Part shown: in pieces, positions 1 through 8,175 of the stretch
How positions within the stretch are numbered: the first letter of the stretch is position 1
Layout of the letters: every line of letters begins with the position of its first letter
NCBI RefSeq assembly: GCF_000384315.1
Contig: NZ_ARVW01000001.1
Coordinates: forward strand, 5,394,157-5,458,156
Direction of reading: 5' to 3'
DNA: 64,000 nucleotides
From: Amycolatopsis nigrescens CSC17Ta-90
GTDB lineage: Bacteria; Actinomycetota; Actinomycetes; Mycobacteriales; Pseudonocardiaceae
Translations under genes and position numbers: made by a program
The notes under the pieces: generated by a model
Databases searched by the model: none
Told to the model about the DNA's origin: nothing
What the model saw: only the letters and a program-made list of their open reading frames with translations

Positions 1-1
1 G

Positions 2-1864
2 CGTGACCGGGCGAGTGCGGTGCGCAAGGATCTCGGGGTCGGTGGGGATGGTGCCGCTCGCACCTCGTCGACGTTGGCGCACGTCTGCCGGGCGCTGGAC
101 GGGATGCCGCTGGCCATCGAGCTCGCCGCGGCCAGGTTGCGCACCATGTCCCTCGATCAGTTCGCCAGCCGGCTCGACGACCGGTTCCGCCTGCTGACCG
201 GCGGCAGCCGCACCGCGCTGCCCCGGCACCGGACGTTGCGCGCGATGGTCGACTGGAGCTGGGAGCTGCTCACCGACGCCGAACGGACGGTCCTGCGCAG
301 GCTCTCGGTGTTCTCGGGCGGGGCGAGCCTGGAAGCGGCCGAGCGGGTCTGCGCCGGCAGCGAAAGCACCGCGGTCGAGCCGGGGCAGGTGTTCGAGTTG
401 CTCACCGCGCTGACCGAGAAGTCGTTGCTGGTCGCCGCGGGCGATGGCATATCGCGCTACCGGATGCTCGGCACGATCAAGGAGTACGCGGCGCAACGGC
501 TCGCTGAGGCGGAGGAATCGGACCTGGCGCGCCAAGCGCATCTCGCCTACTTCACCGAACTCGCCGAGACCGCGGAACCGCAGCTTCGCCGTGCCGAGCA
601 GCTGACCTGGCTCGCCACGCTCAACGCCGAGCACGGCAACATCAGTGCCGCGATGCGTGGTGCGCTCGCGGCCGGGGAGGCGCAGGCGGCGATGCGGCTT
701 GCGGCGGGCACCGGCTTCTACTGGTGGTTCAGCGGGCGCAAGACCGAAGGCATCGAACTGATCACCGCGGCCACTGAGATGCCCGGTGAGGTGGACGACG
801 AGACCAGGGCCATCGTATACGCGTTCGTCGTGGGATTCCTGAGTTCCGGGCGGGGGGCCGACCAGTACCAGGCGGAGGAATGGATCCACCAGGTTTACGA
901 GATCAGCCTGCGGGGGCTGGGCCGCCACCCGGCGATCGGGCCGATCGTCTCGCTGGAGCGCTTGCTACGGGAGCCGGACGCGCCCCTGCGCGCGTGGGAA
1001 CCCTTGCTGGACGACGAAGATCCCTGGGTGCGCGCACTGGGACGGCTGCACCTCGGCAGGACGCGGATCCACCTCGGCCACTCCGGGCGGGACGCGGAAG
1101 CGCACCTTGAGACGGCGCTTGCCGAGTTCCGGGCACTCGGCGAACGGTGGGGCATGTCGTTCGCCCTGACCGAGCTGGCGGATCGCATCGCCACGCGCGG
1201 CGAGTTCGCCGCCGCGTGCGAGTACCTGGAACAGGCGATCGCGGTCGTGACCGAGGTCGGTGCCATCGAGGACGCCATCCGGATCCGGTCGCGACAGGCG
1301 CAAATGTACTGGCTGCTCGGTGACGAGGACGCCGCTGCGGCCGCCATCACCGAGGCGGAACGGCGCGCCCAACGGGTCACCTGGCCGGAAGCGCTGGTGG
1401 AGCTGGCCCTGTCGAAGGCGGAACTCGCTCGCTGGCGAGGCGACGCCGAGGAGGCTCACCGGCAACTCGACATCGCGACGACCTTGCTCGGCGACAAAGC
1501 GGAGAACGTCCGCGCGGGGACGCACGACCTGCTGGGCTACCTCGCCGACGATCTCGGCGAGTCCCGCAAGCACCGCGAAGCGGCCTGGCAGGCGGCGGCC
1601 GAAGGGGGATACGCGCCCACGATCGCGCAGGTACTCGTCGGGGTCGCGGACCTGGCACTGCGCCGTGACCAGTACGAGCAGGCCGCGCGGCTGCTCGCGG
1701 CGAGTGCCGGCGTGCTCGGACTGCCGGATCGTGCCAACCCGGATGTGGCCCGGATCGAGCAGGCCGCGCGGAACCGCCTCGGCGACACGCGGTTCGCCGA
1801 GGCGGCTCGGGAGGGTGCGGAGACGAGCAGGGATCAGCTTGTCGAGGTCACGCTCGCTTCGTGA
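2..1864 (+). CDS. AfsR/SARP-type ATPase regulator, 3' part
   Basis: This is the C-terminal part of a large AfsR/LuxR-like STAND ATPase regulator. The reading frame is open from the first bases, and residues RDRASAVRKD match the conserved segment just before the 'GMPLAIELAAARLR' block of this family. The GTG at position 20 is therefore probably internal and the gene starts upstream of the window. After the end of the NB-ARC-like region (RTLRAMVDWSWELL, LSVFSGG) there are about 450 residues of helical, TPR-like repeats. The N-terminal DNA-binding and Walker A parts are not in view. It ends 17 bp inside the convergent ABC permease gene. Such regulators often sit beside secondary-metabolism genes, so control of the neighbouring P450-ABC operon is plausible but inferred. 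Confidence 0.85.
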   Translation, partial: RDRASAVRKDLGVGGDGAARTSSTLAHVCRALDGMPLAIELAAARLRTMSLDQFASRLDDRFRLLTGGSRTALPRHRTLRAMVDWSWELLTDAERTVLRRLSVFSGGASLEAAERVCAGSESTAVEPGQVFELLTALTEKSLLVAAGDGISRYRMLGTIKEYAAQRLAEAEESDLARQAHLAYFTELAETAEPQLRRAEQLTWLATLNAEHGNISAAMRGALAAGEAQAAMRLAAGTGFYWWFSGRKTEGIELITAATEMPGEVDDETRAIVYAFVVGFLSSGRGADQYQAEEWIHQVYEISLRGLGRHPAIGPIVSLERLLREPDAPLRAWEPLLDDEDPWVRALGRLHLGRTRIHLGHSGRDAEAHLETALAEFRALGERWGMSFALTELADRIATRGEFAAACEYLEQAIAVVTEVGAIEDAIRIRSRQAQMYWLLGDEDAAAAAITEAERRAQRVTWPEALVELALSKAELARWRGDAEEAHRQLDIATTLLGDKAENVRAGTHDLLGYLADDLGESRKHREAAWQAAAEGGYAPTIAQVLVGVADLALRRDQYEQAARLLAASAGVLGLPDRANPDVARIEQAARNRLGDTRFAEAAREGAETSRDQLVEVTLAS

Positions 1865-2597
1865 ACGTGGCGCGCGCCCACAGGTAGCCGAGGAGAGCGA
1901 TCCCGGCGCACCAGGCGATGGCGATGATCGCGTCGCCGGCGTCCGGTGCTCCGTTGAGCAACCCGCGGATGGTCTCGATGATCGGTGTGAAGGGCTGGTA
2001 CTCCGCGAACTGCCGGAGGCCCGGCCCCATCTTCTCCGCCGGCACGATCGCGCTGCTGAAGAACGGCAACATGATCAGCGGCACCGAGGCCAGGCCCGCC
2101 GTCTCCGGGGACTTCGCCGCCATGCCCAGCGCGATCGTGAGCCAGCCCGCCGCGAAACCGAGCAGCACGACGATGCCGGCCACGCCGAGCCAGTCGAGGA
2201 AATCCGCCGCTGGGCTGAAACCCAGCAGGAAGGCAACCCCGAGCAGGGCTGCGATGGCGACCAGGTTGGTCAGCAGGCTGGCGACGACGTGCCCGGTCAG
2301 CACCGCGCCACGGGAGACGTCCATGACCTTGAACCGGCTGATGATGCCCTTCGTCATGTCGGAGTTCACCGCCGTCGCGGTGGACCCCAGCCCGTAGCAG
2401 ACCGCCATCAGCAGCATTCCTGGTGTCGCGTAGTCGATGTAGTCGACACCGACGTTGAACGCGTCTCCCATCATGTACACGAACATGAACAACATCAGGA
2501 TCGGCATCAGGACGGCGTTGAACACCGAGGTCGGGTTGCGGGCGATGTGCTTGAAGTTGCGGCGCAACATCACCGTCGAAGGGGACTGGGTGCTCAT
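1848..2597 (-). CDS. ABC-2 type drug exporter permease (DrrB-like)
   Basis: This 249-residue membrane protein has six hydrophobic segments and the layout of ABC-2 permeases of the daunorubicin-resistance (DrrB) type. The block IIETIRGLLNG near the C-terminus is typical of the family. It should form the membrane half of an exporter with the ATPase encoded immediately upstream. The start ATG at 2597 overlaps the ATPase stop codon (ATGA), so the two are translationally coupled. A longer open frame continues upstream inside the ATPase gene, but MSTQSPSTVML is the natural start. The substrate is unknown; P450 - ATPase - permease order suggests export of a tailored metabolite or self-resistance. 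Confidence 0.9.
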   Translation of the reverse strand: MSTQSPSTVMLRRNFKHIARNPTSVFNAVLMPILMLFMFVYMMGDAFNVGVDYIDYATPGMLLMAVCYGLGSTATAVNSDMTKGIISRFKVMDVSRGAVLTGHVVASLLTNLVAIAALLGVAFLLGFSPAADFLDWLGVAGIVVLLGFAAGWLTIALGMAAKSPETAGLASVPLIMLPFFSSAIVPAEKMGPGLRQFAEYQPFTPIIETIRGLLNGAPDAGDAIIAIAWCAGIALLGYLWARATFTKRA

Positions 2598-3532
2598 TTC
2601 GCGGCCCCCGTGGGGTGGCCCGTCAAGGCGAGGAAAACCTCGTCGAGGTCGGGTGTGTGCACGGAGAACTCCTCGGCGCTGAGCGAGTACTCGTCGAGCC
2701 GGCCCAGCAGCGCCCACAACGATTTCGTCCCGCCGTCGCTGGGCACCCGCAGGACCAGCGCTTCGTGGTCGCGAGTGGAGTCGGGGAAGAGCCGCGCGGC
2801 CGCGTCGAGTTGGGACGCGGTGCCGAACCGGAGCCGGACGTGCGTCCCGGGGAGCCGGCGTTTGAGGTCGTCGGGAGTGCCGTGGGCGACCAGGCGGCCC
2901 TGGTCGAGCACCGCGATCCGGTCGGCGAGCTGATCGGCTTCCTCGAGGTACTGGGTGGTGAGGAAGATGGTCACCCCGTCGGCCACCAGGTCGCGGATGA
3001 TTGACCACATCGTGCGACGGCTGCGCGGGTCCAGTCCGGTCGTCGGCTCGTCCAGGAAGATGATCCGCGGGTTGCCGACGAGCGTCATCGCCAGGTCGAG
3101 CTTCCGGCGCATACCGCCGGAGTAGGTCGACGCTGGCTTGCCAGCCGACTCCACCAGATCGAACCGTTCCAGCAGTTCCGCGACGACCCGCCCGCCGTTC
3201 TCGGCCGGCACCCGGCTCAGATCCACCATCAGCCGCAGGTTCTCCTGCCCGGTCAGCAGCTCGTCCACCGCCGCGAACTGACCGGTGACCCCGATGACCG
3301 CGCGCACCGCCTTTGCCTCGGTCGCGATGTCGTGTCCGGCCACGCGTACCGTGCCGCCGTCGGCCTTCATCAACGTGGTCAGCACGTTCACCGTCGTCGT
3401 CTTGCCCGCCCCGTTCGGGCCGAGCAGGGAGAAAACCGTGCCCGCCCGAACGTCGAGATCGATCCCGTCGAGCACGACCTTGTCCCCAAAAGTCTTGCGC
3501 AGCCCGGAAACCGCGATCGCTGAACCGCTCAC
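2594..3532 (-). CDS. ABC exporter ATPase (DrrA-like)
   Basis: A 312-residue ATP-binding subunit. Walker A is GPNGAGKTT at residues 38-46, the signature is TYSGGMRRKL, and Walker B is IIFLDEPTTGLDP. The C-terminal extension of roughly 80 residues (LDEVFLALTGHP) is typical of DrrA-type drug exporters. The GTG start at 3532 overlaps the P450 stop (GTGA), and its own stop overlaps the permease start. All three minus-strand genes are therefore one tightly coupled operon. The longer open frame upstream lies within the P450 gene in another frame and is not used. Confidence 0.93.
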   Translation of the reverse strand: MSGSAIAVSGLRKTFGDKVVLDGIDLDVRAGTVFSLLGPNGAGKTTTVNVLTTLMKADGGTVRVAGHDIATEAKAVRAVIGVTGQFAAVDELLTGQENLRLMVDLSRVPAENGGRVVAELLERFDLVESAGKPASTYSGGMRRKLDLAMTLVGNPRIIFLDEPTTGLDPRSRRTMWSIIRDLVADGVTIFLTTQYLEEADQLADRIAVLDQGRLVAHGTPDDLKRRLPGTHVRLRFGTASQLDAAARLFPDSTRDHEALVLRVPSDGGTKSLWALLGRLDEYSLSAEEFSVHTPDLDEVFLALTGHPTGAAK

Positions 3533-4752
3533 GGCGTTTCCGTCCAGGTGACCGGCAGCTCGTGGACGCCGTAGATGCGCATTTTGGTCCTGAGCTTCAC
3601 CTCGTCGGCTGGGATGGCGAGTTCGAGGGTCGGGAAGCGGCGCAGCAGCCCTTCGAAACCGGCGCGCATCTCGACGCGGGCCAGTTGCTGGCCGAGGCAT
3701 TGGTGGATGCCGTGGCCGAAGGACAGGTGCCCGCGGGCTTTGCGGCGCACGTCCAGGGTGTCGGGATTGTCGAAGCGCTGAGGGTCGTGGTTGGCGGCCA
3801 GCAGCGAGACGATGACGGTCGACCCCTCGCCGATCTTTTCGCCGCCGAGCTCGAGATCCTCGCTGGCGTAGCGGAAGAAGACGTCGGCGATGGACAGGTA
3901 GCGCAGGAGCTCCTCGACGGCGTCGGGCATCAGATCCGGGTTGGCACGCAGGTCGGCGAGCTGCTCGGGGTGCTCCAGCAGCGCGAAGGTGCCGAGGCCG
4001 AGCATGTTGGCGGTGGTCTCGTGGCCCGCGAGCAGCAGCAGGAAGCCGATGCCGGTCAGCTCCTCGATGCTGAGGTCCTCGTCGCGGGCCAGGTCGGACA
4101 GGATGTCCTCGCCGGGCTCGGCGCGTTTGCGCGTGACCAGTTCGGCCAGGAACGTGCTCAGTTCGGTGTAGGCGGCGATCTTCTCCTCGAACGGCAGCTC
4201 GGTGTTCAAGAACCTGTTGGTGTTGACCTGGAAGTTCTCCCGGTCGGTGTAGGGGACCCCGAGCAGTTCGCAGATCACCAGTGACGGCACCGGCAGCGCG
4301 AACTCCTGGACCAGGTCGACCGGCGGCGTCAGGCGCGCCAGCTCGTCCAGTTGCCGCTCGACGATGTCGTTGATGCCCTCTTCGAGCTGCTTCATGCGTT
4401 TGACGGTGAAGGCGCCGGTGAGCTTGCGCCGCAGCCGGGGGTGGTCCGGCGGGTCCATGGCGATGAACATGCCCGGCGGCTGCGGGGACGGTTCGGTGAC
4501 GACGGGCATGCCGGGGATCTCGAACGGCTCGTGGAGCACGCCGAGGTCCTGGCGGGAGCTGAACCGGGTGTCGGCCATGAGCTGGCGGACCGCGTCGTAA
4601 CCGGTGACGAGCCAGCCCTCGTGCCCGTCGGGGAAGACCATCGGACTGACCGGGCGAGCCTCTCGCAGCCGGGTGACCTCGCGGGGCGGGACGAAGGGAC
4701 CCGCGTCGCGCTCGGTGGGAAGGCCATGCGGGACGGGCGGCGTTTCAGACAT
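3529..4752 (-). CDS. cytochrome P450, CYP105/107-like
   Basis: A soluble bacterial P450 of 407 residues. The I-helix oxygen-activation motif AGHETT is near residues 239-244, an ExxR-type block (EELLRYL) follows, and the haem loop FGHGIHQCLGQ carries the cysteine ligand near residue 352. The C-terminal MRIYGVHELPVTW is typical of actinomycete CYP105-like enzymes. Start ATG 4752 is chosen because GAGAGGAA lies just upstream on the minus strand; an ATG 18 codons earlier lacks a site. It is the first gene of the P450 - ABC operon. No ferredoxin gene is adjacent, so electrons must come from elsewhere. The substrate cannot be told from sequence. Confidence 0.93.
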   Translation of the reverse strand: MSETPPVPHGLPTERDAGPFVPPREVTRLREARPVSPMVFPDGHEGWLVTGYDAVRQLMADTRFSSRQDLGVLHEPFEIPGMPVVTEPSPQPPGMFIAMDPPDHPRLRRKLTGAFTVKRMKQLEEGINDIVERQLDELARLTPPVDLVQEFALPVPSLVICELLGVPYTDRENFQVNTNRFLNTELPFEEKIAAYTELSTFLAELVTRKRAEPGEDILSDLARDEDLSIEELTGIGFLLLLAGHETTANMLGLGTFALLEHPEQLADLRANPDLMPDAVEELLRYLSIADVFFRYASEDLELGGEKIGEGSTVIVSLLAANHDPQRFDNPDTLDVRRKARGHLSFGHGIHQCLGQQLARVEMRAGFEGLLRRFPTLELAIPADEVKLRTKMRIYGVHELPVTWTETP

Positions 4753-4878
4753 CGGGTTCCTCTCGTGGCGGTTGTTAACGGCCACGATTGCCGCCCGGAC
4801 GGACATCCGGCTGACACGGCCCTGACACCGGCCACCCGGAGACGCGAGGCGAGTGCCCCTAGACGCTTGCGGACCTGG

Positions 4879-5802
4879 TCAGATCTTGGGTAGCCAGCGG
4901 GACTTGGCTGCTTCATGGTGGTCGTCGAGCGCTGCCGGGTCTGGCATGAGGTGGGTTGGAATCGCGAGCTTTCTGCCGGCAAGTGGCCCGTAGGTGGCGT
5001 GTCCGCGCAGGTTCGGGGCGACGACGATCGTGTTGCTCGAGGTGTCGATTGCGAGCAGCCCAGCGTCGAAGAGGTTGTGAATGTCCGACCGGAGCAGCAG
5101 TCCTTCGCTGCGCTTGTGGCTCTCATGTTCGGCAAACGCCCTGAGGTGTGCCGCTTGCAGCACCTCCTTCGGCGCCGGGCCGGTGACGGCGCAGGTCAGG
5201 CCGTACTTTTCCAGCAAGCCGGCGCGAAACTTCCGCTGGCCGCGGCGGACCTTGACCAGCGAGGTGCGCCGGCCGCCGGTCCAGGAGACGTTGTCGTCCT
5301 CGGTTTCGTCAGGATCTGATGTCGGCGCAGCCGCCGTTGCGGTGCCGAGCTTGACAAGGCGAAACCTCCAAATGCGGAAGCCGTCCTGCGCACGGGTCTC
5401 CGGCCAGACCTCGGTGACTCCGTAGAGGCCGTCATACCGATAGCCGCTCGGCGGCGAGTACTGCTTGGCGCCGTTCGAGCCGCGGATCACTCGAACGGGC
5501 TGTCGCTGCTCGTAGGCTCGCTTCAGGCCCGCGTTGCCCAAAACCAGTTTCTGGTCGGCTACGTGCCGCGTGCGCGAGTTCGGGTCGCGGCCGCCTTGCC
5601 CGGTGTAGATGATCTCGTCACCGGCGTCGCGATCATCGGCGTACCCGCCGTTCACCACGATCGAGTCAGAGCCGTCCTTGCCCCCGGAGATGCCCCCTTG
5701 CGAAGCGCGGTGCACGCCAGCCGCGTTCATCGCGTCGTAGTCAGGGAACGCGTCGCCGACGGACACCCCCGAGATTTCCCCATACCGAAGTCCACTTGCC
5801 AC
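4879..5802 (-). CDS. SRA (YDG) - HNH modification-dependent endonuclease
   Basis: A 307-residue protein with two parts. Residues 5 to about 155 match the SRA/YDG fold that flips out modified cytosine: FGEI-like YGEISGVSVG, then VVNGGYADD, GDEIIYTGQGG and the name-giving YDG at 123-125. Residues about 190-260 form an HNH nuclease: Cys204, AAH at 217-219 and SDIHNLFD at 239-246. SRA-HNH proteins are known type IV restriction enzymes that cut DNA carrying 5-methyl- or hydroxymethylcytosine; that activity is inferred here. No methylase is adjacent, as expected for a stand-alone type IV enzyme. The gene is single, with no obvious operon partner. Confidence 0.88.
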   Translation of the reverse strand: MASGLRYGEISGVSVGDAFPDYDAMNAAGVHRASQGGISGGKDGSDSIVVNGGYADDRDAGDEIIYTGQGGRDPNSRTRHVADQKLVLGNAGLKRAYEQRQPVRVIRGSNGAKQYSPPSGYRYDGLYGVTEVWPETRAQDGFRIWRFRLVKLGTATAAAPTSDPDETEDDNVSWTGGRRTSLVKVRRGQRKFRAGLLEKYGLTCAVTGPAPKEVLQAAHLRAFAEHESHKRSEGLLLRSDIHNLFDAGLLAIDTSSNTIVVAPNLRGHATYGPLAGRKLAIPTHLMPDPAALDDHHEAAKSRWLPKI

Positions 5803-5910
5803 GAGAAGGAAGGCTACGGGCCGCGGTGTCCAGGCCGGATCTCAGGCTGCCAAACACTTTGTTCGATCCAGCGGGAACAGGCGCAGGAACTCAAGTGACC
5901 GTCGCCCTTG

Positions 5911-6252
5911 TCAATGAGCGGGCACCGACACGCAGACCATTGTGGTGTCCTCGATGGCCTCGACGACCCCGGGCGCCTGCTCCGGAACGTGCACGAAGTC
6001 GCCTGCGCGCACTGTCACGGCGTCGCTCCCGGCGCCCACTCGTAGCGCTCCGCTGAGGACCACCCAGACCTCCGCGTAGGAGGCCGGCAGGTCGGCGTGC
6101 GCTCCCGCGTGGAAGAACGACGTGTAGGCGCTCATCGACGTGCCGGCCTCTTTGCCGAGGGCGGGTGCGATGAGGATCTGGTCGCCGAAGCGGACGGCGT
6201 CGTCGCCGATCGCCGAGCTGAACTTGCGGGCCCGCGAGGGCGTGACAGCCAT
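5911..6252 (-). CDS. cupin-domain protein
   Basis: A 113-residue single-domain cupin. The second cupin motif region (YAEVWVVLSGALRVGAG, then VRAGDFVHVPEQAPG) is clear, while the first motif is poor in histidines (FHAGAHADL), so metal binding is uncertain. Such proteins resemble EutQ-like or ethanolamine-type cupins. It lies downstream of an antibiotic-monooxygenase-like gene on the same strand with a 26 bp gap, so the two are probably co-transcribed. The role is unknown; it may bind or isomerise a small molecule. Confidence 0.8.
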   Translation of the reverse strand: MAVTPSRARKFSSAIGDDAVRFGDQILIAPALGKEAGTSMSAYTSFFHAGAHADLPASYAEVWVVLSGALRVGAGSDAVTVRAGDFVHVPEQAPGVVEAIEDTTMVCVSVPAH

Positions 6253-6278
6253 GTCGAAACCTCACTCCCCACGAGTGG

Positions 6279-6551
6279 TCAGGCGTCGAGCTCGGTCGCG
6301 GCGACGGCGTGCACGGGTGGGGCCTGGATCCCGAGCTCCCGCGCGATGGCTGGGATCTCAGGGTCCGCGAGGAACTTGTCGTAGTCCTTCGTGTCCCAGT
6401 CGAAGACGGACCACACCCGGTGCGCGTCGTCGGGATCGAAATAGACCCGAGCGCCCCGGCAGCCGTGCTCTCGCCGCTTCTCCGCGCCGACGGTCTCGAA
6501 GACGTGCAGGAACCGATCTGGGTCGGCAACCCTGGCGATGGTGACGATCAC
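6279..6551 (-). CDS. ABM-like dimeric alpha/beta-barrel protein
   Basis: A small protein of 90 residues beginning VIVTIARVADPDRF and containing VYFDPDDAHRVWSVFDWDTKDYDKFLADPEI. This is the pattern of antibiotic-biosynthesis-monooxygenase-like or stress-responsive dimeric ferredoxin-fold proteins. I chose the GTG at 6551 because GAGGAG lies seven bases upstream; a GTG 11 codons earlier (6584) has no ribosome site. It is divergent from the ArsR operon and precedes the cupin gene. No catalytic residue can be assigned. Confidence 0.72.
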   Translation of the reverse strand: MIVTIARVADPDRFLHVFETVGAEKRREHGCRGARVYFDPDDAHRVWSVFDWDTKDYDKFLADPEIPAIARELGIQAPPVHAVAATELDA

Positions 6552-6635
6552 TACCTGCTCCTCAGCGCCGTGGACGACTTCCACCAGTCGATCAGAACCG
6601 TAAAACCTCGACTCGGATCGAGGTCAAGCGCCGGC

Positions 6636-6663
6636 TTGACACATTCCGATATGGGCATATGAT
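6636..6663 (+). promoter_or_regulatory. sigma70-type promoter of the ArsR operon, leaderless transcript
   Basis: TTGACA at 6636-6641 and TATGAT at 6658-6663 are separated by 16 bases, which is close to consensus. The predicted transcription start falls at about 6670-6671, exactly on the ATG at 6671. The ArsR gene is therefore probably translated from a leaderless mRNA and starts at MARAATT, not at the ATG 12 bases earlier, which lies inside the promoter. Confidence 0.65.
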
Positions 6664-6670
6664 TGCCGCC

Positions 6671-7012
6671 ATGGCACGAGCAGCGACGACGTCGGACGCG
6701 TTCAACGCGATCGCCGAGCCGCAGCGCCGGGACATCCTGGCGCTGCTGCGGGCGGGTGAGCGGCCGGTGACCGACCTGGCCCAGGAGCTGGGGATGAGCC
6801 AGCCGCGGGCGTCCAAGCACCTGCGGGTGCTCCGGGAGGTCGGGTTGGTGCGGGACCGCAAGGCAGGCAAGCAGCGCCTGTACGGCCTGGACGCCCGCGG
6901 GCTGCGGCCGGTCCACGAGTGGGTCGGCGGGTTCGAGCGGTTCTGGAACGAGAGTTTCGACCGGCTGGACAACTACGTGCAGGACCTGAAGCAGACACGA
7001 CAGGAGGAATGA
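6671..7012 (+). CDS. ArsR-family winged-helix repressor
   Basis: A 113-residue regulator with the ArsR/SmtB-type fold. Features are AFNAIAEPQRRDILALL, the recognition region LAQELGMSQPRASKHLRVLREVGLV, and the wing DRKAGKQRLYGL. It has no cysteine metal site, so it belongs to the non-metal group that usually precedes an SRPBCC (AHSA1) gene, exactly as seen here. The start at 6671 is set by the promoter position. The gene is three bases from the SRPBCC gene, forming a three-gene operon that it probably autoregulates. Confidence 0.9.
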   Translation: MARAATTSDAFNAIAEPQRRDILALLRAGERPVTDLAQELGMSQPRASKHLRVLREVGLVRDRKAGKQRLYGLDARGLRPVHEWVGGFERFWNESFDRLDNYVQDLKQTRQEE

Positions 7013-7015
7013 CCG

Positions 7016-7522
7016 ATGGCAGGGGCAAGGCAAGAAGCGCGGGCAGAGCCGGTGACGGCCGACCGGGAGATCGTGCTCTCCCGGGTCATCGACGCCCCGC
7101 GGGAGTTGGTGTTCGAGGCGTTCACCGAGGTGCGGCACCTGTCGCAGTGGTGGGGTCCGGAGGGGTTCACCACCACAACGCGGTCCTTCGAGTTCCGCGT
7201 CGGCGGGGAGTGGAACTTCGTGATGCACGGACCGGACGGGACGGACTACCAGGAGTGGATCTCCTGGACCGAGCTCGCGCCGCCGGAGCGGATCGAGTTC
7301 ATCCACGGTGAGTCCCGCGATGACCCGAACGCTTTCGAGTCGATCCTCACGTTCGCGCCCGACGGTGCGGCGACCCGGATCGAGATGCGCACGGTGTTCC
7401 CCACCAAGGAACTGCGCGACGAGGCGGCCGAGAAGTACCACGCGATCGAGGGCGGCCAGCAGACCCTGAGCAACCTGGCTGCCTACGTCACCGAGATCGT
7501 TCGGAAGGGAGCGGAGGACTGA
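7016..7522 (+). CDS. SRPBCC / AHSA1-family protein
   Basis: A 168-residue START-like protein. It opens with the typical strand and helix REIVLSRVIDAPRELVFEAFTE and continues with HLSQWWGPEGFTTT, FRVGGEWNFVMHGPDG and the C-terminal helix MRTVFPTKELRDE. The fold makes a hydrophobic cavity for lipids or other small ligands. Members paired with ArsR regulators are common in actinobacteria but mostly uncharacterised. It follows the ArsR gene by three bases, and its stop overlaps the next start by one base (TGATG). Confidence 0.9.
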   Translation: MAGARQEARAEPVTADREIVLSRVIDAPRELVFEAFTEVRHLSQWWGPEGFTTTTRSFEFRVGGEWNFVMHGPDGTDYQEWISWTELAPPERIEFIHGESRDDPNAFESILTFAPDGAATRIEMRTVFPTKELRDEAAEKYHAIEGGQQTLSNLAAYVTEIVRKGAED

Positions 7523-8142
7523 TGGCCGGGAAGGTGTTCTTCAGCGTGTCGATGTCGCTGGACGGGTTCATCGCCCCCGAGTCCATAGCGGACTTGATGG
7601 GGCGGCAGTGGATGGAACTGCAGCGGTGGGTCTTCCCGCAGCGGTTCTTCCGGGAGAACCTGAAGCTCGGCGGGGGCGGCGAGGAAGGGCGCGACAACGA
7701 CATCGTGCGGGAGACGTTTGAGCGCACCGGCGCGAGCGTGATGGGCAAGCGCATGTTCGACGCCGGCGAGCCCGCTTGGCCGGAAGAGGCACCGTTCCAC
7801 ACCCCGGTCTTCGTTGTGACACACGAGAAGCGCGACCCCTGGGAGCGGCCAGGTGGGACCACGTTCCACTTCGTGAACGACGGCATCGAGTCCGCGCTCG
7901 ACCAGGCCCGTGCGGCCGCCGGCGACCGGGACGTCCGCATCGCGGGCGGCGGTGCGACGATCCTGGAGTACGTGAACGCCGGCCTGATCGACGAATTTTC
8001 GATCGCGTTGTCGCCCGTGCTGTTCGGCTCCGGAATCCGCCTGTTCGAGGGCGTGGACGCGGGCCGCGTTGCCCTGGAGCCGGTCCGCGCGGAGCCCTCC
8101 CCGAGGGTGACGCACCTGACCTACGCCGTGCACCCGCGGTAG
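7522..8142 (+). CDS. dihydrofolate reductase-like (RibD C-terminal) protein
   Basis: A 206-residue protein of the RibD_C/DHFR-like superfamily. It starts KVFFSVSMSLDGFIAPE, and has the GASVMGKRMFD block, then VRIAGGGATILEYVNAGLIDEFSIALSPVLFG, the usual NADPH-binding end. This family reduces small heterocycles or has unknown substrates; it is not a canonical DHFR. It is translationally coupled to the SRPBCC gene as last member of the ArsR operon. Confidence 0.88.
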   Translation: MAGKVFFSVSMSLDGFIAPESIADLMGRQWMELQRWVFPQRFFRENLKLGGGGEEGRDNDIVRETFERTGASVMGKRMFDAGEPAWPEEAPFHTPVFVVTHEKRDPWERPGGTTFHFVNDGIESALDQARAAAGDRDVRIAGGGATILEYVNAGLIDEFSIALSPVLFGSGIRLFEGVDAGRVALEPVRAEPSPRVTHLTYAVHPR

Positions 8143-8175
8143 CCGCGCCTCGGAGCTCATTTCCGTGGCCTTTCT

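Noticed and set aside
1260..2933. 557-residue plus-strand open frame
   Set aside because: Arg/Pro-rich composition and lack of domains; it is the shadow of the AfsR-like gene and the antisense ABC genes.
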